The notes below the pieces were generated by a model that was not told the origin of the DNA, ran no database searches, and saw only the letters and a list, made by a program, of their open reading frames with translations. 13,132 nucleotides of DNA from Pyrinomonadaceae bacterium (GTDB lineage Bacteria; Acidobacteriota; Blastocatellia; Pyrinomonadales; Pyrinomonadaceae). Shown here one piece after another: positions 6,510-13,132 of the stretch; positions within the stretch are counted from its first letter, which is position 1; every line of letters starts with the position of its first letter. The stretch is from contig JACMLC010000429.1 of NCBI GenBank assembly GCA_014379795.1, positions 1 to 13,132 of the forward strand, given 5' to 3'. Both the position numbers and the translations under genes were made by a program.

Positions 6510-7682
6510 AACCCGCTTGGTGTTGCTGACCTCGTTACAGGTTCTGAAGAAAGCGCGCACTCCATCGTTTACTGCCGCAACCAAATCCGATTTGCCGTCG
6601 CCGTTGAAATCCGCCACAGCGCCTTGTGAAGCCCAACTGACGTTGACGTGGAAACCCTCGCCCACGGTAAAGCCGCCCGTGCCGTTGCCATACAGCGTGA
6701 ACGATTTGTTCACCGGGAAGGAATCGCCGGCAATCAAGTCCACCTTGCCGTCCCCGTTGAAATCGCCCTCGCGGAAGCGCACCACATTGTATGGGAGCGG
6801 ATAATCCATCCGGGTAAAGCCGCCGCTCCCGTTATTCAAGAGCGCCATCAAGGCCCTGCCCGCAAAGGTACTGTAACCGGCAATATCTATTTTGCCATCA
6901 TTGTTCAAATCACGAGCGAGGATGATGACGCCGGCATAGTCGAGAACGGTTTCCATGCCCGCGACCAGCCCGCCTGAGCCGTCGTTCAAATACAACTTGA
7001 GCTTGACCGTCCCGGCTTCGCTTGTGTTGACACCGACATCCGGTTTGCCGTCGCCACTGAAATCGCCGACCACGAATCTAAACGCGCCAGCCGTCGGATA
7101 ACTGGCCGCTGTGGAAAAATTGCCCAGCCCATCTCCAGAGCGCACCTGCAAGGTACCGCCGCCGGGTGTCAGGGAGACCAGATCGCCTTTCCCGTCGCCG
7201 TTCAGATCGGCCATCTGTATCGTCCCCTCATCTAATGGAAAAGTGGTGTCAACGGGTGAACCAAATGCGCCGGAGCCGTTATTGAGGCGCACCGAAACGA
7301 TGCGGTTCGGGCCAGGAGTTCTATGGATGCCGATGAGATCGGGCTTGGCATCGTTATTGACGTGGGGGGTGAGCATCTTATCAAGTGAGCTGCCGACCGA
7401 ATAAAAGACCGGCGCGCTAAACTCGCCCGTCCCGGTGCCGAAGTAGACTCCGATTTGACCACCGAAAGAAGCGGCGGCGAAGTCCGCTTTCCCGTCCGCG
7501 TTGAAGTCCGCCGTGACCATCTTATTGGGAAAGTGTGAAAAGCTCCCGTAGCTCAATTTGAATCCCGGCCTGTTGCACTGCGCGGAAGCCGAATGAGAGA
7601 TGACGCCCATCGTCATCAGATAGAATGCGGCGAGCGCGAGCGGCAAAGCGAAACGAAGTTCGGACTTTTCTGTATTGGGCAT
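5685..7682 (-). CDS. Secreted FG-GAP/VCBS repeat protein, paralogue 3 of 3 (most divergent)
   Basis: 665 aa from ATG 7682. An in-frame TTG at 7691 lies almost on top of the Shine-Dalgarno (AAGGA, 7693-7697), whereas ATG 7682 has a 10-nt spacer, so ATG is preferred. The signal peptide MPNTEKSELRFALPLALAAF...SASA is followed by QCNRPGF. Seven N-terminal units with Asp-rich loops (DFNADGKAD, HVNNDAKPD, DLNGDGKGD, DFSGDGKPD, DLNNDGKID, DFNGDGKVD, DFNGDGKSD) lead to FRTCN, then six C-terminal repeats (DFDGDTLTD, DYDGDGKSD, DYDADGKTD, DFDNDDKTD, DYDGDGKAD and a loop-less sixth). It ends GDISVVAPYVIE. Domain plan, two-cysteine pattern and C-terminus match the other two, but sequence and leader differ more, so it probably branched first. 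It is the first of the three in the transcription direction. Secreted; ligand unknown. Confidence 0.9.
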   Translation of the reverse strand: MPNTEKSELRFALPLALAAFYLMTMGVISHSASAQCNRPGFKLSYGSFSHFPNKMVTADFNADGKADFAAASFGGQIGVYFGTGTGEFSAPVFYSVGSSLDKMLTPHVNNDAKPDLIGIHRTPGPNRIVSVRLNNGSGAFGSPVDTTFPLDEGTIQMADLNGDGKGDLVSLTPGGGTLQVRSGDGLGNFSTAASYPTAGAFRFVVGDFSGDGKPDVGVNTSEAGTVKLKLYLNDGSGGLVAGMETVLDYAGVIILARDLNNDGKIDIAGYSTFAGRALMALLNNGSGGFTRMDYPLPYNVVRFREGDFNGDGKVDLIAGDSFPVNKSFTLYGNGTGGFTVGEGFHVNVSWASQGAVADFNGDGKSDLVAAVNDGVRAFFRTCNEVSNTKRVDFDGDTLTDFAVWRPSTGEWIVDLSAGNVRHIQQWGSFGDVPVPGDYDGDGKSDFAVFRPSAGAWYALRSSDLTLLAVQWGVNGDKPVPGDYDADGKTDLAVFRPADGAWYILRSSDNALSVVGFGTNGDKPAQADFDNDDKTDIAVFRPSNGHWYILKSSNSSFSAVHFGLSTDKPVPADYDGDGKADIAVYRPGVAYYVLKSWNNTVTGEADSRFNGTSSAADMPAPVKRWDNFTPYLWRPASQIFGGVFTQSFSQIGMSGDISVVAPYVIE

Positions 7683-7930
7683 GTGGAGCAAATCCTTCCT
7701 GACTAAACGCGACCTGTGAGTGACCGGAAACTGTGCGTGAACGCAAACGAGATCAATGCTTGTGGAAACTCAGGGGAACATCCAGAACGTATGATGGCGT
7801 CGGCCAGTTGTGATTTAAGTTATGCTGCTGGGCGGCGACCAAACGGTTTGGCGAGCACGGGTATTTTAGGACGAGACTCAAAAAAACGCAAAGTCTTTCA
7901 TCCTCAGAGTAGGGGATGCAGGTGTCGCTT
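7683..7930. other. 248-nt intergenic region upstream of paralogue 3
   Basis: No supported gene. On the minus strand, just after the HhH gene stop, a short stem CATCC/GGATG and later seven Ts (complement of 7880-7886) could form a weak terminator. TAAAAT (complement of 7863-7868) is a possible -10 box without a clear -35. A 13-bp palindrome CCAAACGGTTTGG lies at 7839-7851. TGCGTGAACGCA at 7734-7745 (5-bp arms) overlaps the shared 13-nt leader motif. The ribosome binding site of paralogue 3 is at 7693-7697. Confidence 0.45.
7724..7736 (-). promoter_or_regulatory. Shared leader motif GCACAGTTTCCGG, copy upstream of paralogue 3
   Basis: Identical over 13 nt to 5473-5485, 41 nt before ATG 7682. 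It partly overlaps the inverted repeat TGCGTGAACGCA (7734-7745), which could be an operator half-site pair. The paralogue 1 leader has no clear copy, consistent with paralogue 1 being read through from paralogue 2. Confidence 0.4.
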
Positions 7931-8389
7931 TCAGAAGTGCGCGATGCTGTCTTTAATTCTCTCGGCGGTTTTTTCGCCGATGCCGTCAACCATCTCAAGG
8001 CCGCCGCCTTCGACGAATTTTTTCAAATCGTCGAGCGAGGCGATCTTAAACTTTTGATGCAGCGCGGCGGCAGTCTTGATGCCGATGCCGCCGACTCTCA
8101 GCATGTCGAGCGCGGTTTCCGGCGTCTCTTCAGTCAGCTTTTCCCAAGCCTCGAACGTGCCTTTTTCCAATAGCTCGACAATCTTGCCGCTGATGGCCTT
8201 GCCCACACCGGGTAGCGTCTGCAAGCCTTTCACTCCCTCTTCCGCCGCAATCTTTGAGAGCGCGGTCGGCCACGTCTCGATGGTCTCGGCGGCGTTGCGA
8301 TAAGAGCGTATGCGAAACATGTCGTCGCCGCGTATCTCCATCAGATTGGCGAGCCGGTAAAACTTTCGGGCAATCGTTTCGTTGTCCAT
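7931..8389 (-). CDS. Stand-alone helix-hairpin-helix protein, PolX N-terminal-like
   Basis: 152 aa from ATG 8389, an assumed start: MDNETIARKFYRLANLMEIRGDD matches the usual beginning of bacterial PolX. An in-frame TTG at 8428 would add 13 residues of no recognisable homology but has a possible AGGGAG about 12 nt upstream. Visible are the PolX 8-kDa-like helical domain (FRIRSYRNAAETI) and three HhH motifs: LPGVGKAISGKI (residues ~59-70), LRVGGIGIKTAAAL (~97-110) and VDGIGEKTAERI (~134-145). The protein then stops. Full PolX is about 570 aa and continues with a nucleotidyltransferase palm and a PHP exonuclease domain; both are absent. It probably binds DNA non-specifically through HhH motifs without polymerase activity. 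It lies 57 nt downstream of the Ser/Thr kinase on the same strand and may be co-transcribed. Either a specialised small protein or a decayed PolX. Confidence 0.85.
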   Translation of the reverse strand: MDNETIARKFYRLANLMEIRGDDMFRIRSYRNAAETIETWPTALSKIAAEEGVKGLQTLPGVGKAISGKIVELLEKGTFEAWEKLTEETPETALDMLRVGGIGIKTAAALHQKFKIASLDDLKKFVEGGGLEMVDGIGEKTAERIKDSIAHF

Positions 8390-8446
8390 CTTGCGCTTGA
8401 ATAATTTGCTGAGCGAGGCAAAAACCAAAGGCTTCTCGAACTCCCT

Positions 8447-11191
8447 TCATTCTTTTAACAATCCTTCGCGAAACAAAGATTGTCCGGCCAGCGAAATGTA
8501 GAACCCGTAGACTACCAGCGCAACGGCCATGACAAGGGCGAAAATTGCGCTCTGAGCATACCACGCGGAAAAATCGGTGGTGTAAGGGTGAAATTCCGAG
8601 TTCAGGAGAAAGAATTGACTGAAGATGGCGGCCAGATATCCGAAGCGGGTCAGGACAAAAATGAATGCTCCGGCAGCCAAGATTTTGTGAACCAGATCGA
8701 ACACAGAGTCGCTGAACGCCAGAGATAAAGCGGAGACGAACACCAGCCACAAGACGATGACTGCCAGCCACTTCTTTCTGAGCAGCATGGTGAGCAGCAG
8801 CAGCATGAGCAAGAGGCCGGTCATTTGCACCAGCGCGACAAACGGAACATCGGAGATGAAGAGCGCGAGAAAACCACGCAAGCCAAGCAGACTGTCCGGT
8901 TGAACCGTGTTCGGTATCAGAGGACGCCCGCTCATCCAACCCTGCGCTAAGCGGACGAGTTCGTGGGTGATAATAGCGCCTCCTCCGAGCATCGCCCCGA
9001 TCATAATATCGCGGCCTATCATCGGGTCACGCAAACTCCCGTTCAGCAATCTGCTCCACGAAATCAGAACGCGCGGCCAGCGACGACGAACATACGGCTC
9101 CAGCGCAATGTAGAACAGCCAGAGCAGTCCTGCCTTCATTAATCCCCACGCCGCCGCGCGCGCAAAAGTTAAGACTTCGCCGCCCAGTGTCGGAACGTGA
9201 TTGGTCGTAAGCACCCAGCCGATCATGCTCAGCGTAAAGATGAACAGCGCCAGCCGAAACGCTCCCTTCCGGTCGCCGCGCCCGAGCCGTAGGTTACGCA
9301 GGGCCAGCAGCGCTCCGGCGACGATTAACGAGACAATCAGAAAGAACATCAGAATCCAGAAGCCACGCTCTTGCGCGCTGATATGAAGCGGCTGCGATTG
9401 AAGAGGCTTAGTCCACGGCTCGATGATGGAAAAATAGACGGGCTGCCCCCTGTATGCCGCCGCTTCTATGTGAATCGGAATCTGCGGTTGGTTTGGATAA
9501 ACGCCATCCCATGCGGCGCGGCTGTCGGCATACACGGGCGGCGTCCAGCGTGGTTCTGTCTGCTTGAACTTCGAGAGATCGAATCCTGCTTCGGTGAAGA
9601 GCGTAGACCAATCGGCTGGCGCAGGCGCGGGCGTTTGAGTGTCAAGCTGCGGCGGCACGACATGCAGCGTCAACAGTTGCCCGCGCGTGTCCAATCGAAT
9701 CAGGGCTTCACCGCTATTCTGTAGCGGAGGGTCTTCGAAGGTCGCGCTGACATTCATAAAATCTCTGGACACCAGATAACGCGGGCTTTGCCTGTACCAG
9801 AAAGTGATAGCCGCAGGTTGACCGCTGCTTAGTTTCTGCCAGCGGTCAGGTGAAGCGTCGTTGTCCAGCACATGATTCAGATAAAGCTCGTTGTATTCAA
9901 AACCGTAAACCCTGTCCACACGCGGAGCCTCATCGCCAAGCTTGGCGATCAGGCTAGTGGCACGGTCTGCGAGCACCTCCGGTGATTTTTCGAGCGGCAC
10001 TTGATTGTGCATCATGGATTTTGAAAAAAGAACGATACCGAACAGGCAGAGCAAAGCTACGGCCAGATATGTGACCGCGAGGGCGGGGCGCAAGCCGCTT
10101 TCCGTGCCCGCTGCGGCGACCATTTCCGGCGATGGCGTCTCGCCCGCCGCGAGCGCAGCTGCCAAAGGGTCTCCGCCCGGCAACATCGCCGCCACTTGCA
10201 AGGCTGAAGCGGGGCGCGCTTGCGGCTCAGTTTCCAGACAGCGCAGGATGGCGCGTTCGACCATCGGGTCTAAATCCTTGACGTGATGCGAAGGCTGTGT
10301 CGGCGACGCTTCCCGGCGCAGGCGAATCAACTCGCCGAGCGTCTGCGCTTCAAACGCACGCTTGCCGGTAAAAACTTCGTACAGCACAAGGCCGAGCGCG
10401 TAAATGTCGCTTTGCTTTGTGACCTCTTGCCCCGCGAGCTGTTCGGGAGCCATGTAGGCGGGCGTCCCCGCGTTCAATTCGTCTTCTCTGAACTCATCCG
10501 CGATGCCTGCCAGCCCGAAATCAAGCACGCGCACGTTGCCCTCGCCGTCAATCATCACGTTGGCGGGTTTCAAGTCTCTGTGCAGCACGCCGTTGTCGTG
10601 CGCGGCGGCAATCCCAGCGCAAAGCTGGCGCGCGATTTCCAGAGCTTTATCCTCCGGCAGCCGCCCGATGCGCTTTAAGAGCGACGATAATTCTTCTCCC
10701 CTGATGTATTCCATCGAGAGAAAGTTCAAGCCGTCTGTCTCGCCTATGTCATACACGCGGCAGACGTTGCGATGAGAGACGTTGCGCGCGACGCGAACTT
10801 CGCGATGAAAACGCGCGAGCGCAGCCCCGTCAGTGGCTAAAGCTTCGGGCAAAAATTTGAGCGCGACCGGCTGGCTGAGCTTAAGATCGTCCGCGCGATA
10901 AACTTCGCCCATCCCGCCGCGCCCCAAGAGGCCGACGATGCGATAGCGTCCGGCGAGCATCGTCCCCGGCACAAAGCTCGCGCCGTCCAGAGATTCATAT
11001 GAAGAGCTGGCGCTGGCTCTCGTTCGGGGCTTTGGTTTAAAGCTTCCGGCAGCCCCGGCAGGCGTAGAGAAACGCTGCGTGGCGGATTCCAAAAGGGTCG
11101 GATTCGTTCCGCTCGATAGGTCAACTCCGCAACCCGGGCAGGAGCTGTTGCCCTCCGGAACAGAGACAGAGCATGAGGGGCACTTCGACAT
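8447..11191 (-). CDS. Zinc-ribbon Ser/Thr protein kinase with multi-pass membrane C-terminus
   Basis: 914 aa, Hanks-type (PknB-like). Residues 4-21 form a zinc ribbon (CPSC...CPGC). A Ser/Ala-rich linker leads to the kinase domain at ~83-337: glycine loop GRGGMGEVY (90-98), ATP Lys112, catalytic HRDLKPANV (204-212), DFG (224-226) and APE (248-250). All key residues are present, so it should be active. A membrane helix at ~370-389 is followed by ~218 residues (393-610) likely outside the cytoplasm, in which I recognise no family, then another helix at ~611-632 and about six more hydrophobic segments to the C-terminus. It would phosphorylate cytoplasmic proteins in response to an unknown signal. 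The start ATG 11191 places the zinc ribbon at the N-terminus; there is no clear Shine-Dalgarno, and a -10-like TACAAT ends 9 nt before it. The gene is divergent from the peptidase gene. Confidence 0.93.
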   Translation of the reverse strand: MSKCPSCSVSVPEGNSSCPGCGVDLSSGTNPTLLESATQRFSTPAGAAGSFKPKPRTRASASSSYESLDGASFVPGTMLAGRYRIVGLLGRGGMGEVYRADDLKLSQPVALKFLPEALATDGAALARFHREVRVARNVSHRNVCRVYDIGETDGLNFLSMEYIRGEELSSLLKRIGRLPEDKALEIARQLCAGIAAAHDNGVLHRDLKPANVMIDGEGNVRVLDFGLAGIADEFREDELNAGTPAYMAPEQLAGQEVTKQSDIYALGLVLYEVFTGKRAFEAQTLGELIRLRREASPTQPSHHVKDLDPMVERAILRCLETEPQARPASALQVAAMLPGGDPLAAALAAGETPSPEMVAAAGTESGLRPALAVTYLAVALLCLFGIVLFSKSMMHNQVPLEKSPEVLADRATSLIAKLGDEAPRVDRVYGFEYNELYLNHVLDNDASPDRWQKLSSGQPAAITFWYRQSPRYLVSRDFMNVSATFEDPPLQNSGEALIRLDTRGQLLTLHVVPPQLDTQTPAPAPADWSTLFTEAGFDLSKFKQTEPRWTPPVYADSRAAWDGVYPNQPQIPIHIEAAAYRGQPVYFSIIEPWTKPLQSQPLHISAQERGFWILMFFLIVSLIVAGALLALRNLRLGRGDRKGAFRLALFIFTLSMIGWVLTTNHVPTLGGEVLTFARAAAWGLMKAGLLWLFYIALEPYVRRRWPRVLISWSRLLNGSLRDPMIGRDIMIGAMLGGGAIITHELVRLAQGWMSGRPLIPNTVQPDSLLGLRGFLALFISDVPFVALVQMTGLLLMLLLLTMLLRKKWLAVIVLWLVFVSALSLAFSDSVFDLVHKILAAGAFIFVLTRFGYLAAIFSQFFLLNSEFHPYTTDFSAWYAQSAIFALVMAVALVVYGFYISLAGQSLFREGLLKE

Positions 11192-11200
11192 AGGCGGCGC

Positions 11201-11228
11201 ATTGTATCATCATCGGATTCTTTGAGAA
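11201..11228 (-). promoter_or_regulatory. Possible promoter of the Ser/Thr kinase gene, near-leaderless
   Basis: On the minus strand TTCTCA (11223-11228), a 16-nt spacer, then TACAAT (11201-11206) resembles a sigma-70-type promoter: 4/6 and 5/6 matches to TTGACA/TATAAT. Only 9 nt separate TACAAT from the ATG at 11191, and no Shine-Dalgarno is visible. If used, the mRNA would have almost no leader. Confidence 0.35.
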
Positions 11229-11281
11229 TTAAAAAGCTTCTGCGATTCGTCCCCGATACGGCTCCATTCGTCCCAACTGCC

Positions 11282-11312
11282 TTGACACAAAGCGAGAGTA
11301 CGCGTTACTTAT
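11282..11312 (+). promoter_or_regulatory. Possible promoter of the S46 peptidase gene
   Basis: A perfect TTGACA at 11282-11287 is followed 19 nt later by a poor -10 candidate, ACTTAT (11307-11312). It lies about 80 nt upstream of the peptidase ATG in the 201-nt divergent region (11192-11392). The -35 match is clear; the -10 is weak, so the assignment is tentative. Confidence 0.35.
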
Positions 11313-11392
11313 TCAGGCATCCATTTTGGGTAACTGTGTGGTCTAAATTCCCTCTCTCTTGTAAACAAATATTTCCCCTTTGAGGATGACTG

Positions 11393-13123
11393 ATGAAATT
11401 AAGAAAACTTTTATGCGCGCTGCTGCTGGCGGCATTCGCGCTTCCCGCTCTGAATTTATCAACGGCTCGCGCGGACGAAGGCATGTGGCTTTTCAATAAC
11501 GTCCCGCGCGCAGAGATTAAGCGCAAGTACAACTTCGATGTGACAGACGCGTGGCTCAACAAAGTGCGTATGGCATCGGTGCGTTTCAACAACGGCGGCT
11601 CAGGCTCTTTCGTCTCGCCGGACGGGCTGGTCTTGACCAATTATCATATCGTCGAAGACATCGTCGGCGAACTCAGCTCAGCCGAAAGGGATTATGGTAA
11701 GGAAGGCTTCTTAGCGCGCACGCGCGCCGAAGAACAGAAGGCTCCGAGCCTTGAACTCAATGTTTTGATGAACATCGAAGACGTGACGGATCGCGTCACG
11801 GGCTCCGTCAAAGCCGGTGCGTCGTCAGCCGAAGCGGCGGACGCGCGCCGCGCAGAGATCAGCGCCATCGAAACCGAATCCTTAAAGGCAACGGGTTTGC
11901 GCTCGGATGTCGTCACGCTTTTTCAGGGCGGGCGTTACAACTTGTATCGCTACAAAAAATATACTGACGTGCGCCTCGTCTTCGCGCCCGAGTTTCAGGC
12001 GGCGTTTTTCGGCGGCGACCCTGACAACTTTAACTTCCCGCGTTTTAACGTAGACATGGCCTTAGTGCGCGTCTACGAAAATGACAAGCCGCTCAAGGTG
12101 GAAAATTATTTCAAGTGGTCAAAGGCCGGGGCGAAAGAGAATGACTTGGTGTTCGTCACAGGCCATCCCGGCTCAACCGCTCGCCTGAACACGGTCGGGC
12201 ATCTGGAATACCTGCGCGACACGGGCGCGCCGCTGGTTTTGCGTTGGCTCGAAAGCAGAGAGGCCGTGCTCAAGAAATATATGGAGATGGGCGAAGAGCA
12301 AACGCGCCGCGCACAGAACGAGCTGAACAGTGTGCAGAACAGCATCAAGGTTTATAGAGGACAACTCGCAGGCTTGCGCGACAAATCTCTGATGGAGAGA
12401 AAGCTCAAGTCGGAAGATGCTCTGCGCAAATCCGTCGCTTCAGACCAGCGTCGGCAGAAGGAATACGGAGACGCTTGGGATGCTATTGCGCAGGGGCGCA
12501 AAGGCCAGCCCGCTTACGAGCGCGAGCGCAGGCTCTTTGAAGCCGCAGCCGCTTTCGATACCAAGTATTTTTCTTTAGCGCGCAACCTCGTGCGGATGGC
12601 TGCGGAAAGCGAGAAGCCGAACGCTGATCGCCTGGCGGAATTCGGGGAAGCGCGCCGCGAATCGCTTGAGCTTGGCCTCTACTCGCCCGCGCCCATCTAT
12701 GATGATTACGAGAAGATGAAACTGACCGCTTCGCTCGGCTTTATGGTTGACGTGCTGGGCGCGGACAGCGAGCTGGCAAAGAGAGTCTTGAACGGCAAGA
12801 CGCCCGCCGCTCGCGCCGGTGAATTGATTGACGGGACCAAGCTCAAAGACGTTGAGTTTCGCAAACAGCTCGCGGCTGGCGGCAGCAAAGCCATCGAAGC
12901 TTCGACCGACCCGATGATCATGCTCGCGCGCAGCATAGACAAAGAATCACGTGACGTGCGCAAGCGTTATGAAGAGGGAGTCACCAGCGTCGAGCGCACC
13001 AATTACTCGAAGATCGCCCGCGCGATATTTGAGACCGAAGGCGACAAGGTTTACCCGGACGCGACCTTTACGCTGCGCCTTTCTTACGGCGCGGTCAAGG
13101 GCTATCTGGAGAACGGCAATTGA
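11393..13123 (+). CDS. S46-family (DPP7/DPP11-like) secreted peptidase, truncated before the catalytic serine
   Basis: 576 aa with GAGG (11382-11385) 7 nt before the ATG. The signal peptide MKLRKLLCALLLAAFALPAL...ARA is probably cut before DEGMW. The chymotrypsin-fold half is clear: GSGSFVSPDGLVLTNYHIV carries His85 of the triad, and NFNFPRFNVDMALVRVY carries the likely catalytic Asp221. A long helical insertion (~290-500) follows, as in dipeptidyl-peptidases 7 and 11. The frame reaches PDATFTLRLSYGAVKGYLENGN and stops at TGA, with TAA next. S46 enzymes are usually ~700 aa, and their nucleophile Ser (GGNSGSP-type motif, ~650) lies in the missing part. The visible product should therefore be inactive, unless a frameshift or sequence error hides the rest beyond the window. 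If complete, it would release dipeptides from peptide N-termini outside the cytoplasm. Known S46 sites often read TNHHC; here it is TNYHI. Confidence 0.88.
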   Translation: MKLRKLLCALLLAAFALPALNLSTARADEGMWLFNNVPRAEIKRKYNFDVTDAWLNKVRMASVRFNNGGSGSFVSPDGLVLTNYHIVEDIVGELSSAERDYGKEGFLARTRAEEQKAPSLELNVLMNIEDVTDRVTGSVKAGASSAEAADARRAEISAIETESLKATGLRSDVVTLFQGGRYNLYRYKKYTDVRLVFAPEFQAAFFGGDPDNFNFPRFNVDMALVRVYENDKPLKVENYFKWSKAGAKENDLVFVTGHPGSTARLNTVGHLEYLRDTGAPLVLRWLESREAVLKKYMEMGEEQTRRAQNELNSVQNSIKVYRGQLAGLRDKSLMERKLKSEDALRKSVASDQRRQKEYGDAWDAIAQGRKGQPAYERERRLFEAAAAFDTKYFSLARNLVRMAAESEKPNADRLAEFGEARRESLELGLYSPAPIYDDYEKMKLTASLGFMVDVLGADSELAKRVLNGKTPAARAGELIDGTKLKDVEFRKQLAAGGSKAIEASTDPMIMLARSIDKESRDVRKRYEEGVTSVERTNYSKIARAIFETEGDKVYPDATFTLRLSYGAVKGYLENGN

Positions 13124-13132
13124 TAATTGATA
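13118..13132. repeat. Start of a tandem AATTGAT heptanucleotide repeat
   Basis: AATTGAT at 13118-13124 and again at 13125-13131, followed by A at the last base. It provides the TGA and TAA that end the peptidase frame. Two copies are visible; whether the array continues cannot be seen. Confidence 0.5.

Noticed and set aside
1244..7682. Periodic DNA repeats that might suggest a CRISPR array or satellite
   Set aside because: The periodicity of about 135 nt corresponds to the ~45-aa protein repeats, is degenerate at DNA level and stays in one open frame per gene.
8130..8939. A 269-codon minus-strand open frame overlapping the Ser/Thr kinase and HhH genes
   Set aside because: It is out of frame with two clearly real proteins, its translation is rich in Arg/His/Cys with no recognisable domain, and it covers parts of both genes.
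11305..11640. A 111-codon minus-strand open frame over the start of the peptidase gene
   Set aside because: It is antisense to the signal peptide and the catalytic-His region of a recognisable S46 protein and shows no coding features.

Overview
This 13.1 kb window looks like bacterial chromosome from an Acidobacteriota lineage, most likely Blastocatellia/Pyrinomonadales-like. That placement is an inference from gene content: a Y_Y_Y-type HisKA_3 sensor kinase, secreted FG-GAP/VCBS repeat proteins, a zinc-ribbon Ser/Thr kinase with many membrane segments, and an S46-type peptidase. No rRNA, tRNA, CRISPR array, transposase or phage gene was seen.

Layout, left to right. (1) 1-1008 (+): C-terminal part of a membrane sensor histidine kinase, cut by the window edge. 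(2) 1009-1243: non-coding, with a 19-nt perfect inverted repeat (REP/MITE-like) and then a strong bidirectional intrinsic terminator that separates two convergent transcription units. (3) 1244-7682 (-): three consecutive same-strand paralogues (about 665-672 aa) encoding secreted Ca-loop-rich proteins. Each has a signal peptide, a seven-unit FG-GAP/VCBS region (probably a beta-propeller) and six further repeats of about 45 aa. (4) 7931-8389 (-): a small protein holding only the N-terminal helix-hairpin-helix part of a PolX-like DNA polymerase. (5) 8447-11191 (-): a 914-aa Ser/Thr protein kinase. (6) 11393-13123 (+): a secreted S46-family peptidase, transcribed divergently from the kinase, whose frame stops before the region that carries the catalytic serine in this family.

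The most distinctive part is the tandem trio of repeat proteins. The six C-terminal repeats correspond one to one between paralogues, so the repeats diverged before the genes were duplicated. Copies 1 and 2 (nearest the left end) are the closest pair. All three mature proteins have exactly two cysteines, at the N-terminus and at the end of the seventh FG-GAP unit, which suggests a disulphide closing the propeller. Two of the leaders share a 13-nt motif. The trio may be extracellular binding or adhesion proteins; nothing here identifies a ligand. The kinase and HhH genes may be co-transcribed (57 nt apart). No functional link between the trio and the kinase or peptidase is demonstrated beyond proximity.
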